Notes under the pieces: generated by a model
Databases searched by the model: none
Told to the model about the DNA's origin: nothing
What the model saw: only the letters and a program-made list of their open reading frames with translations
In this document: one piece after another, positions 1 to 5,884 of the stretch
Layout of the letters: each line of letters starts with the position of its first letter
Numbering within the stretch: position 1 is the first letter of the stretch
Origin: Anaerolineae bacterium
GTDB taxonomy: Bacteria; Chloroflexota; Anaerolineae; Anaerolineales; Villigracilaceae
Assembly: GCA_017303735.1 (NCBI GenBank)
Contig: JAFLCF010000172.1
Coordinates: 2,195-9,473 of the forward strand
Direction of reading: 5' to 3'
Length of the DNA stretch: 7,279 nt
Translations under genes and position numbers: made by a program

Positions 1-477
1 GTAAAGATAAGCTTGATTTAGTTTTTCGTGATCTTGCCCGTTCAAGTTATCCGAGATGTGCGGAATCTCCACCCATAGATCGCGCGGAAATTCGAGCGCA
101 CTAACCTTGGGCGTCATAAAATCCACACGCACTAGTCGGATGGCATCGCCCAACCCGTAAAGGTAATTATCGCCGCGCGTATCTGCCCCGATGACCAGCA
201 CGTTCATCAGCATCGGTCCACCGCAAAGCGGACCCGGCGTGCTCGTGGGCACAAGTGTGGCTTGCGCGATCTGATTCACCGGTTGAGTTGCTGCAGCGCC
301 CGGAGATACCGTCCACGTGGGCGGCAGGGTTTGGGTGGGCATGCTCGGCAAAGCAGGTCCCAGCGGCTGCTGTGCCAGAGTTCGCAAAGAACCGTAAGCA
401 TAGATGCCGAGAGTCACAGCAAGCGAAAGCGCAATAAAAGAAAGAAAAGCAATGGTAATGCGTTGAGGTCGGGTCAT
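1..477 (-). CDS. LytR-CpsA-Psr (LCP) family protein, N-terminal part (runs off the window)
   Basis: The frame starts at ATG 477-475 and runs open to base 1, giving 159 residues; the C-terminus lies outside the window. An in-frame TAA lies five codons upstream, so this ATG is the first possible ATG. Residues 1-8 are a short basic cytoplasmic tail, 9-29 a single membrane anchor, and 36-86 a Pro/Thr/Ala-rich linker. The LCP domain begins near 90: NVLVIGADTRG (D99, R101), then a GDAIRLVRVD stretch where the family usually has RSDTxxLV (D111, R114), EFPRDLWVEIP (R132, D133) and KLNQAY. In this family these Asp/Arg residues bind the pyrophosphate of a polyprenyl-linked glycan, and the enzyme transfers wall glycopolymers to peptidoglycan outside the membrane. 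The substrate here is unknown. No Shine-Dalgarno is visible. The next gene on the same strand, 272 bp upstream, is a wall-associated lipoprotein. Confidence 0.85.
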   Translation of the reverse strand, partial: MTRPQRITIAFLSFIALSLAVTLGIYAYGSLRTLAQQPLGPALPSMPTQTLPPTWTVSPGAAATQPVNQIAQATLVPTSTPGPLCGGPMLMNVLVIGADTRGDNYLYGLGDAIRLVRVDFMTPKVSALEFPRDLWVEIPHISDNLNGQDHEKLNQAYLY

Positions 478-489
478 AGTGTAGGGCTT

Positions 490-495
490 ATTTTA
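490..495 (-). promoter_or_regulatory. Possible -10 element for the LCP gene
   Basis: On the minus strand TAAAAT lies 12 nt before the LCP start codon. There is no convincing -35 at 17 bp (CTGCAA, about 3 of 6 matches) and no ribosome binding site. If used, the leader would be only about 5 nt. This is weak evidence on its own and is listed because the same arrangement recurs at three other genes in the window. Confidence 0.3.
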
Positions 496-580
496 TCCGT
501 AGAAAGGATGGATTGCAGAAGTTCTACATCTGGGAATAATCAATGTCAGTACAGTTTAAATGAATTACCCTGAATTAGTA

Positions 581-628
581 TGTCACCCTGAGCCGATAGG
601 CGAAGGGTCTCTAAGATAGTCGTAGAGA
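581..628. repeat. Dispersed-repeat-like element with two small hairpins
   Basis: The left half resembles the CACCCTGAGC...GAAGGGTCTC type of intergenic repeat common in environmental bacterial genomes, and forms an imperfect hairpin (ACCCT/AGGGT at 584-588/604-608, with inner GCC/GGC). It runs directly into a second perfect 6-bp hairpin, TCTCTA (608-613) with TAGAGA (623-628). The whole sits in the gap between two minus-strand genes. Assignment to a repeat family is from memory of similar sequences; only one copy is present here, so dispersal cannot be shown from the window. Confidence 0.4.
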
Positions 629-647
629 TGCTCACCGCATTGCATCC

Positions 648-659
648 GCACCGCGGTGC
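648..659. repeat. 12-bp perfect palindrome in the intergenic region
   Basis: GCACCGCGGTGC reads identically on both strands. It lies 91 bp beyond the stop codon of the lipoprotein gene and next to the hairpins at 581-628. It is not followed by a T-tract on either strand, so it is not a convincing terminator. It could be part of the same repeat cluster or a protein binding site. Confidence 0.45.
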
Positions 660-709
660 ATGTGTCGCTATCGCTCAGCAAGACAAACTATCAGAATCTT
701 CGAAAAAAA

Positions 710-739
710 TCAGCGTTCATCTGCGTTTGTCAGCGTCCC
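710..739. repeat. Three degenerate 10-bp tandem units
   Basis: Units TCAGCGTTCA, TCTGCGTTTG and TCAGCGTCCC follow one another with no gap, just downstream of the lipoprotein stop codon. They resemble the intergenic motif in which ATCTGCGTT-like units recur in many environmental genomes. Its function is unknown. Together with the elements at 581-659 it accounts for most of the non-coding gap 478-749, in which I see no gene. Confidence 0.45.
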
Positions 740-749
740 AAACCGAGAC

Positions 750-1658
750 CTATTTCAAAAAATACGGAATCTCCGCCGGAGCAGGTTCGAGAAAATAAAC
801 GGTCACCCAGCCAGAGAGCGCGCCGATATTATTATCATCGTAGCCAAGGTCGATCCATTGCGTGCGCGCCACACCGAAGGCAGTTTCAATGATCGGTCCG
901 CCACCCGTATCGCCGATGGTTGCCACCCCATAACCGGGAATGTACACCCGCATCCCTGCCAGATACGAATAGATCGAATAATCCACCGCCACAATCCCAT
1001 AGCCCGCGCGTTCTCCCGATGCCGTTCCATACGAACAACTGCCTGTGCCAGAATTGCAAGGCGCATACCACGAGGCATACATTTGAGTCGCGTACCAATA
1101 AGGGTAGGGCGCCTCACCGCCTGCTGGCGAAAGCACGATCTTCGACCCACTGGCAACGATCTGACTCACAGGCTCTTTCACGATCGTTTTTTCTTCCTGC
1201 ACACGGCTCACTTCCACGTTGTCTTCATAGCGAATGCGCGTGCGCATCATGGCGATGCCATTCACGCCGTTCTGCAAGATTTCTTGTGAGCCAAAAGCCA
1301 CGTCTGCTGACAAAGTTTCTTCGGTATCAAATGGGATCGATTGAACGTCCACTAAAATGGATTCGCTCACCCGTGTGACCTTGATCTGCCCATCAGCAGG
1401 CAGCGGCTCATTCTCCGCCGGAGAGCTGATATCCAACCCCATCAACGGAATACCCGCCTCAGCCAATGCTTCGCCCACCGTCTTCGCAGTCGATTGGATA
1501 TTGATCACCGTGCCGCCAGAAGTGATTGTCAACGCTTGAGCGGGGATCATAGTCTGGGTTGCACCGACAGTGGGGGCAGTCACCGTCGGCGAGCTTTGCG
1601 ACTGACACGCAAGAAGTAGAAATGCCAGCATCAGCCAGCGAATGGTTTTCATGGTCAT
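750..1658 (-). CDS. YabE-like lipoprotein with G5 and 3D domains
   Basis: About 302 residues. The N-terminus is a lipoprotein signal: basic start (MKTIR), hydrophobic core and lipobox LLAC, so the mature protein is probably lipid-anchored outside the membrane. After a Ser/Thr-rich tether come a DUF348-like segment (about residues 43-97), a G5-like segment (about 100-170) and a C-terminal 3D domain (about 190-293). The 3D domain shows its three hallmark aspartates in IVAVD, IGDTGGG and WIDLGYDD. In the YabE/Rpf2/Sps family this domain has a lytic-transglycosylase-like barrel fold, and members act in peptidoglycan remodelling and resuscitation. The exact activity here is inferred. Start is ambiguous: TTG 1661, ATG 1658 or ATG 1652 are in frame; the signal peptide fits either ATG, and no clear Shine-Dalgarno decides. 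It is divergent from the RNA methyltransferase, with 38 bp between. Confidence 0.85.
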   Translation of the reverse strand: MTMKTIRWLMLAFLLLACQSQSSPTVTAPTVGATQTMIPAQALTITSGGTVINIQSTAKTVGEALAEAGIPLMGLDISSPAENEPLPADGQIKVTRVSESILVDVQSIPFDTEETLSADVAFGSQEILQNGVNGIAMMRTRIRYEDNVEVSRVQEEKTIVKEPVSQIVASGSKIVLSPAGGEAPYPYWYATQMYASWYAPCNSGTGSCSYGTASGERAGYGIVAVDYSIYSYLAGMRVYIPGYGVATIGDTGGGPIIETAFGVARTQWIDLGYDDNNIGALSGWVTVYFLEPAPAEIPYFLK

Positions 1659-1661
1659 CAA

Positions 1662-1689
1662 ATCATACTACAGGATTTTCGGATACAAT
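1662..1689. promoter_or_regulatory. Back-to-back -10-like elements in the divergent gap
   Basis: Minus strand: TATGAT at 1667-1662 ends 9 nt before ATG 1652 (3 nt before ATG 1658). Plus strand: TACAAT at 1684-1689 ends 7 nt before ATG 1697. Neither gene has a visible Shine-Dalgarno sequence, and no good -35 hexamers are seen. The 7 nt spacing is what is expected when transcription begins at or next to the start codon, so the methyltransferase may be read from a leaderless transcript. The 38-bp gap leaves almost no room for separate regulators. Confidence 0.4.
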
Positions 1690-1696
1690 TCCGCGC

Positions 1697-2479
1697 ATGG
1701 AAATCTTAACCAGCACAGCGAATCCCTTCGTCAAACATGTCCGCGCCCTGCGTCAGAAAAAAACGCGCACCGAGTTTGGTCAATTTCTTGTGGAAGGCAT
1801 TACGCATATGGGTGAAGCCATCGAAGCCGGTTGGGATGTGGACTCGATCGTCTATGCCCCCGAACTTTTGACCAGCGCATTCGCCAAAGACTTGCTCGCC
1901 CGCGCCGAGCGCCTCAAGCTTAAACTCCAGCCTGTTTCTGTTTCAGTGATCGAATCCCTCGCCGATAAAGAAAACCCGCAAGGCATCCTTGCCGTGGTGA
2001 AGCAAAAAAAATATACATTTGAAGATGTAAGTTCCATAACCCGCGCCGTGGCATTGGTCTCGCCGCAAGACCCCGGCAACCTCGGCACCATTCTACGAAC
2101 GATGGATGCGGTTGGTGTAGACGCGCTCTTCATCCTCGATGGCGGCGTGGAGTTGTATCATCCCACCGTCATCCGCGCCAGCATGGGGACCCTATTCTGG
2201 AAGCCGATCATCCAAACGTCGTTCGATGATTTTCTTGGCTGGTCGCGAGCGGGTGGGTATCAACTCATTGGCACCTCCGCCAAAGCCGACGTGGATTATC
2301 ACACCCTTGTTCCTCAAACGCCGTGGGTTTTGCTGCTCGGTAATGAGCAGAAGGGACTCTCCCCTGAACAGGTCGCCGCTTGTGACGTGACCATCTCCCT
2401 GCCCATGCACGGGCGTGTCAGTTCACTGAATCTTTCCGTCGCGGCGGGAATTTTGTTGTATCAGTACTCAAAGCCGTAG
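1697..2479 (+). CDS. TrmH/SpoU-family RNA methyltransferase
   Basis: 260 residues, the usual size for a two-domain SpoU enzyme that transfers a methyl group from S-adenosylmethionine to a ribose 2'-OH in rRNA or tRNA. Residues 1-105 form the substrate-binding domain, with the characteristic FGQFLVEGI segment. The SPOUT domain follows with all three motifs: PGNLGTILRT (N128, R134), LLLGNEQKGLS (E217) and ISLPMHGRVSSLNLSVAAG (S242/S243, N245). These carry the conserved catalytic and knot residues. The frame is open upstream to 1559, but the family alignment begins at MEILTSTANP, and the extension would cover the lipoprotein gene on the other strand, so ATG 1697 is chosen. No Shine-Dalgarno is seen; a -10-like TACAAT ends 7 nt before the ATG. 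The target nucleotide cannot be assigned from sequence alone. Confidence 0.92.
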   Translation: MEILTSTANPFVKHVRALRQKKTRTEFGQFLVEGITHMGEAIEAGWDVDSIVYAPELLTSAFAKDLLARAERLKLKLQPVSVSVIESLADKENPQGILAVVKQKKYTFEDVSSITRAVALVSPQDPGNLGTILRTMDAVGVDALFILDGGVELYHPTVIRASMGTLFWKPIIQTSFDDFLGWSRAGGYQLIGTSAKADVDYHTLVPQTPWVLLLGNEQKGLSPEQVAACDVTISLPMHGRVSSLNLSVAAGILLYQYSKP

Positions 2480-2510
2480 CGACGAACGAAGTCGAAGGAC
2501 GGTAGTTTTA
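2474..2510. terminator. Repeat-like hairpin between convergent genes
   Basis: CCGT (2474-2477) can pair with ACGG (2499-2502) and CGAC (2480-2483) with GTCG (2491-2494), followed on the plus strand by TAGTTTTATT. The stem is interrupted and the T-tract short, so it would be at best a weak terminator for the methyltransferase, whose stop codon it includes. The core GAACGAAGTCGAAGGACGG resembles the CTGAGCGAAGTCGAAGGG-type dispersed repeats and may be a relative of the element at 581-608. Confidence 0.35.
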
Positions 2511-2513
2511 TTG

Positions 2514-3554
2514 TCAAGCAATCTTTCGACTCAACGACAATAGTGGGATTTCGACAAGTTTGTAACTCAGAAAACCGACCAACAGCGCAAATAGAAAGAT
2601 GATGGGCAGGACGATCAAATTATCGTAGATCGCATCGGTGCTGAAAAATTTCCAGACCCTTCCGACGACGTTGATGGTGAACAGGTGCGAGAGATAGATC
2701 GAATACGACGCATTCCCAGACTGGATCAGGAAATCTGGCAGCGTGGTTCCATTCCGTTCGGCGTGAGTGATGCTGGCGACAATGACTGCAGCAGGGATGC
2801 CATAAATGGCGAGCCGCCACCATCCATCCGGCGCAGAGCCGGTCTGCGCGACGAAAGAGACAGACCCGATAATTGCGGCGATCATGCCGACGCCTGCGAT
2901 GATAACCAGTCCATTCGCGTTGATCTTGCGGCTGGTGAAATTGTGATAATGCCAAGCCAATAAGCACCCGGCAAGAAATTCGATGGTCAGCGGATGGAAT
3001 ATAAGGTTGTAGGTTGGGCTTCCAGTAGAAGTGCCAAAGATGAGAATCACCAAACCCCACACAAGCATTGAAACCGGCATGTGCTTTTCAGGCACCAGCA
3101 ACAGGATGACGAAGAACACCAGATAGAAATACACCTCGTGGATCAACGTCCAACCAACTTGCACGAGCGGCAGCAAGTTATCAGGCAGTAGCAAGTACGA
3201 TGCCAGAATATCCACTTGGTTGCCTTGTGAACTATTGACCCATGAAGGTTGGATGAGAAAGACGATCAACGCCAGAGTCGTATAAACCCAATAAAGCGGG
3301 TAGATCCTTGAGATGCGATGGTAAAGAAAAAGGAGGGAGTGCCGGACGTTCTGAAATTTCCCGCGCGTGACCGTCACCATGACAAATCCGCTGATGACGA
3401 AGAAGAGGTCCACGCCGAAGATGCCGAATTGCAGCCAGCCTGGCAGGACGGTGTTCGCTCCGCCGAATTTTTTTTCGATCACCAATAGGTGAGAAAAAAC
3501 GACCACCAATACAGCAACCCCGCGCAGGGCTTGAATGTTATTGAGTTTATTCAT
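2514..3554 (-). CDS. Membrane acyltransferase, acyltransferase_3 family (ExoZ/OatA-like)
   Basis: 346 residues, almost wholly hydrophobic with about ten predicted membrane segments. Family landmarks are in order: QALRGVAVLVVVFSH (catalytic-type H22), GVDLFFVISGFVMV at 48-60, HRISRIYPLYW at 79-89, WTLIHEVYFY at 135-144 (E140), FLAGCLLAW at 193-201, SYSIYLSH at 283-290 and the closing KLVEIPLL near 332-339. Members move acetyl or other acyl groups across the membrane onto exopolysaccharides, peptidoglycan or lipid-linked sugars; the FFVISGFVMV form is most like exopolysaccharide acyltransferases. There is no extra C-terminal SGNH domain. It lies 63 bp downstream of the kinase/DOMON pair on the same strand and is convergent with the methyltransferase. 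The start ATG 3554 is preceded by CTCCCTCC, which is not a Shine-Dalgarno, and by TAAAAT. The acceptor molecule is unknown. Confidence 0.88.
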   Translation of the reverse strand: MNKLNNIQALRGVAVLVVVFSHLLVIEKKFGGANTVLPGWLQFGIFGVDLFFVISGFVMVTVTRGKFQNVRHSLLFLYHRISRIYPLYWVYTTLALIVFLIQPSWVNSSQGNQVDILASYLLLPDNLLPLVQVGWTLIHEVYFYLVFFVILLLVPEKHMPVSMLVWGLVILIFGTSTGSPTYNLIFHPLTIEFLAGCLLAWHYHNFTSRKINANGLVIIAGVGMIAAIIGSVSFVAQTGSAPDGWWRLAIYGIPAAVIVASITHAERNGTTLPDFLIQSGNASYSIYLSHLFTINVVGRVWKFFSTDAIYDNLIVLPIIFLFALLVGFLSYKLVEIPLLSLSRKIA

Positions 3555-3562
3555 GGAGGGAG

Positions 3563-3568
3563 ATTTTA
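3563..3568 (-). promoter_or_regulatory. Possible -10 element for the acyltransferase gene
   Basis: TAAAAT on the minus strand ends 8 nt before ATG 3554, with no Shine-Dalgarno between and only a poor -35 match upstream (TAGGAA). The spacing suits a leaderless or nearly leaderless transcript, so the acyltransferase may be transcribed apart from the kinase operon although it follows it closely. Confidence 0.35.
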
Positions 3569-3617
3569 TCTTAACCTATGAAGTTTCCTATGCCCTGAGC
3601 TCTGCCTTTGAAAAATA

Positions 3618-4151
3618 TTACAACCGGATCGTAAACCCGTCCCGCATATGAAAATCTGCCTGTGTGCCGGGGTGGGTAAGCGCCCAATAACTTTCGTGGT
3701 CGTCAAAAGTCTGAATGATGGCTGTGATTCCGATATTTGTTTTTTGATCTAGCGGAAGGATGGATGACAGATTTATGGAAATATCCAGGTTCAATTCATC
3801 ATCAGTTTTACGGAAGGTGAACGGTAACGTCCTGAACAAAGGTTCTTCGCGCATGTTGACCTGGCGATAGGCATCCATATGGTAAACGTTCCAATTGCTG
3901 GATGGAGACATATTGAATTCCCAATATTGAGTCTGTTCTTCGGGTGCGATGAAGATCTCAAAACAGGTCATCTTCCAAAGATCGTCTTTGCGCATAGGCA
4001 TTTCGGATGACTCGGGAATTTTAATGGAAGCGATATTCCCCTTAACATGATAACGAACAGATAATTGATCTTCTCTCCGTTCGATTTCGCCTGTGATGTT
4101 TATGTCCGGCAGGTCATTTGCAGGAAAAGGAATAAGGATGAAGGGTTGCAA
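3618..4151 (-). CDS. DOMON-like domain protein
   Basis: 177 residues from the chosen TTG start at 4151-4149. It matches the small DOMON-like group of bacterial proteins (DOMON_murB-like), a beta-sandwich related to sugar- or haem-binding DOMON/CBM9 folds. Landmarks are the opening QPFILIPFP, DLWKMTCFEIFI at 57-68, YWEFNMSPSSNW at 76-87 followed by VYHMDAYR, and SYWALTHPGTQADFHMRDGF near the C-terminus. There is no signal peptide or membrane segment, so it is probably cytoplasmic. An ATG at 4208 in the same frame would add 19 residues unlike the family and overlap the kinase by 47 nt. The TTG instead lies 10 nt after the kinase stop and has GGGAAG 5 nt before it. Tight spacing to the kinase implies one operon. 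A direct role in sugar handling is inferred; no biochemical function is established from what I can see. Confidence 0.8.
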   Translation of the reverse strand: MQPFILIPFPANDLPDINITGEIERREDQLSVRYHVKGNIASIKIPESSEMPMRKDDLWKMTCFEIFIAPEEQTQYWEFNMSPSSNWNVYHMDAYRQVNMREEPLFRTLPFTFRKTDDELNLDISINLSSILPLDQKTNIGITAIIQTFDDHESYWALTHPGTQADFHMRDGFTIRL

Positions 4152-4161
4152 GGAATCTTCC

Positions 4162-5235
4162 CTATGCTTTAATAACTTTCTGGATGCTGTTGCGGATCTC
4201 CGCTTCATGCGCCTCGATGGACTGGGTCAACTGGAATTGGACCAATGCACGCTGTAAGTTATGTTCGGGGTATTTCACTTTGAAGTAAACATCATCTGCC
4301 AGGTAATCGCTGAAGAAACGTAAGCCGAGTTCGAATGCCAGCAAACGAATGGAGGTGTAAAGATGTTCATAATCGGCGGGGGTTAAGAAGGCTTGAGCTT
4401 CGGCGAGGTATCCTTCGAGCAGCGCTGAACCAATTTCGGGGTCGTAATGAACCGCCTGCCAGTTTTCCGCATCCTCGCCCAAGGGGTTGCTCCCCGAGCG
4501 GATGCAGTCGCCGATATCATAATGGACCAGTCCCGGTTTGACGGTATCGAGATCGACAATGCTGATGGCTTTGCCGGTTTCATTGTGAACCATGACGTTA
4601 TTGACCTTGGGGTCGCCATGAATGGGGCGCAGAGGCAGCCCGGCGTTTTCGAGCGTGAAGGCAAAGGCGCGCCGCTCTTCGATGAATTGAATGCCATGCT
4701 TCACTTCGGGAGAGAGACTCCTTTTGTGTTGAGGGAAGACTGCATCGTATTGTTGAAGATAACGTGGCGTGATATGGAAGCCTTCAAGCGTATCTGCGAG
4801 TGAATCGATGGGCAGGTCGCTGATGAGGCTTTGGAAGGTGCCGAGGGCGTAACCAACTTCGCGGGCGTGTGCGGAGTCGGTGATGGTGTCGAACGAACGC
4901 GCATTTTCGATAAAGCTGATCGCGCGCCAAAACCCGTTCTCTGAATCGATGAAATAGTCATTGCCATCTTGTGCTGGGATGACGCGTGGCGAATCCCACA
5001 CTCGACCTTCTTTTTGTACACGCCGATGGACATGCTCTGTGAAGGCGCGCATATTTTGCATGATGCGTTGCGGTTGTTTGAAGACGTGAGTATTGATGCG
5101 TTGCAGGACGAATTTTTCCTGTGTGGCGCAGGTGACGATGTAGGTGTCGTTAATGTTTCCGTTGCCAAATTCTGCCACGGCGGTGATGTTATTGCCCGGG
5201 GCGAATTTCTCTGCGATGATATTGAGAGTTTCCAA
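4162..5235 (-). CDS. N-acetylhexosamine 1-kinase-like phosphotransferase
   Basis: 357 residues of the APH/choline-kinase fold. It follows the Bifidobacterium NahK (LnpB) pattern along its length (that enzyme has about 359): GNGNINDTYIV at 24-34, FVLQRINTHVF at 42-52, WRAISFIE at 103-110, the Brenner-type catalytic loop HGDPKVNN at 206-213 (D208 base, N213 metal ligand), VDLDTVKPG at 227-235 (D228, D230), YDIGDCIRSGSN at 239-250 and KYPEHNLQRA at 321-330. NahK phosphorylates GlcNAc/GalNAc at C1 for nucleotide-sugar formation. Similarity is strong, but exact sugar preference is inferred. The start is TTG 5235-5233, the first start codon after an in-frame TAA; AAGGA lies 6 nt before it. The gene overlaps nothing and is followed after 10 nt by the DOMON-like gene. 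A perfect inverted repeat with dre-like half-sites lies upstream. Confidence 0.85.
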   Translation of the reverse strand: METLNIIAEKFAPGNNITAVAEFGNGNINDTYIVTCATQEKFVLQRINTHVFKQPQRIMQNMRAFTEHVHRRVQKEGRVWDSPRVIPAQDGNDYFIDSENGFWRAISFIENARSFDTITDSAHAREVGYALGTFQSLISDLPIDSLADTLEGFHITPRYLQQYDAVFPQHKRSLSPEVKHGIQFIEERRAFAFTLENAGLPLRPIHGDPKVNNVMVHNETGKAISIVDLDTVKPGLVHYDIGDCIRSGSNPLGEDAENWQAVHYDPEIGSALLEGYLAEAQAFLTPADYEHLYTSIRLLAFELGLRFFSDYLADDVYFKVKYPEHNLQRALVQFQLTQSIEAHEAEIRNSIQKVIKA

Positions 5236-5241
5236 TGGGGT

Positions 5242-5246
5242 TCCTT
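5242..5246 (-). promoter_or_regulatory. Ribosome binding site deciding the TTG start of the kinase
   Basis: AAGGA on the minus strand, 6 nt before TTG 5235. The next in-frame ATG is at residue 59 and would remove the nucleotide-binding N-lobe, so this site supports the non-ATG start. Confidence 0.65.
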
Positions 5247-5292
5247 ATGATGTGCGTTTTTGATCGCCGATCACTGACTGCGGTCTGTCGTG

Positions 5293-5317
5293 AGTGGTCT
5301 ATCACTTATAGACCACT
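5293..5317. promoter_or_regulatory. Inverted-repeat operator with DasR/NagR-type half-sites
   Basis: AGTGGTCTAT (5293-5302) and ATAGACCACT (5308-5317) are perfect inverted repeats around CACTT. The outer 8 bp, AGTGGTCT and AGACCACT, equal the half-sites of the dre operator (consensus A(G/C)TGGTCTAGACCA(G/C)T) bound by DasR of Streptomyces and related GntR/HutC amino-sugar regulators. Here 9 bp separate half-sites that normally touch, close to one helical turn. It lies 57 bp upstream of the NahK-like start; on the minus strand TATAAG (5310-5305), a possible -10 without a good -35, falls inside it. There is no T-tract on either side, so a terminator is unlikely. The structure is seen directly; the regulator is inferred and is not in the window. 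Confidence 0.65.
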
Positions 5318-5353
5318 TGGTTTTACATAAATCCATTTAACAAAAGAATTCAG

Positions 5354-5830
5354 CTATGCTGGTTGAGATTCGAGACGTTCTTTTAAACGTGCCAGCAGGG
5401 TGTTTTGGGCTTTGGTCGCTTCGCGCAGAACGAATCCCGTTGTGATTCGCAGGGATTGGATATGAATGACTTCTTGAAGATGTGTGCCGAGCGTACTCGC
5501 TGAAAGGTGATATTCCACGTCTAGAGTGACGCCGCCGGGGCTTTCTACATGAGTGTCGAGCCGGGTATGGGGATTGGTCAGACGCGTTGTGACGTGGATG
5601 CGGTTGTGATAGGGGATGAACCCAAAGAATCGAAATTCTTCTGTGGTTGTATAGCGATGGACAATGACCCCATTTTCAGTTGTTTTGTTGACTTCGGAAA
5701 TATCGATCAGGAGCGGCTGCAGACCTATAAAATTCTGTGGAACGGACAGATGACCGAACACAACCGCGATGGGGCGGGCGATATCTATGGTAAAGGTCAG
5801 TGTGTTACGGTCTTTGCGGGTGGGTGACAT
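5354..5830 (-). CDS. SRPBCC (START-like) family protein
   Basis: 158 residues with the general pattern of the SRPBCC helix-grip fold (polyketide cyclase/START-like): an N-terminal strand TLTFTIDIARP, a helix region AVVFGHLSVPQNFIGL after the first strand, repeated amphipathic strands through about residue 130, and a C-terminal amphipathic helix LREATKAQNTLLARLKERLE. Members bind a hydrophobic ligand in a central cavity; no catalytic residues can be named and the ligand is unknown. There is no signal peptide. Start ATG 5830 has GAAGGGG 5 nt upstream and an extended -10 further up. It is on the same strand as the kinase but separated by 118 bp containing the inverted-repeat operator, so it is probably a separate transcription unit. 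Fold assignment rests on pattern, not strong motifs. Confidence 0.65.
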   Translation of the reverse strand: MSPTRKDRNTLTFTIDIARPIAVVFGHLSVPQNFIGLQPLLIDISEVNKTTENGVIVHRYTTTEEFRFFGFIPYHNRIHVTTRLTNPHTRLDTHVESPGGVTLDVEYHLSASTLGTHLQEVIHIQSLRITTGFVLREATKAQNTLLARLKERLESQPA

Positions 5831-5835
5831 GAATA

Positions 5836-5873
5836 CCCCTTCGGGCGGAATAATTTCTGGGCAAAGTATATCA
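5836..5873 (-). promoter_or_regulatory. Extended -10 promoter and Shine-Dalgarno of the SRPBCC gene
   Basis: On the minus strand TGATATACT (5873-5865) fits the extended -10 form TGnTATAAT, with no -35 at the usual distance. GAAGGGG (5842-5836) stands 5 nt before ATG 5830. The right edge of the putative cassette lies only about 12 bp upstream of the TG, so anything further upstream in the original promoter would have been displaced by an insertion. Confidence 0.5.
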
Positions 5874-5884
5874 TTTGCTGCTAG

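Noticed and set aside
262..573. Plus-strand open frames opposite the LCP gene
   Set aside because: Low-complexity, Arg/Ser-rich translations typical of antisense shadows; the minus strand carries a recognisable LCP protein.
660..1378. Long plus-strand frames opposite the lipoprotein gene
   Set aside because: His/Arg/Pro-rich antisense translations with no family pattern; the minus-strand frame has a lipobox and a 3D domain.
1559..1696. Open frame upstream of the RNA methyltransferase start
   Set aside because: It adds 46 residues with no family similarity and lies opposite the signal peptide region of the lipoprotein gene. The family alignment starts at ATG 1697.
4152..4208. ATG 4208 as start of the DOMON-like gene
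   Set aside because: It would overlap the kinase by 47 nt and add a basic, unrelated stretch. TTG 4151 has better spacing, a Shine-Dalgarno-like sequence and the expected N-terminus.
5340..5360. Small hairpin CAGC-ATA-GCTG plus AATTCTTTT at the end of the SRPBCC gene
   Set aside because: Only a 4-bp stem and an interrupted T-tract; too weak to call a terminator.
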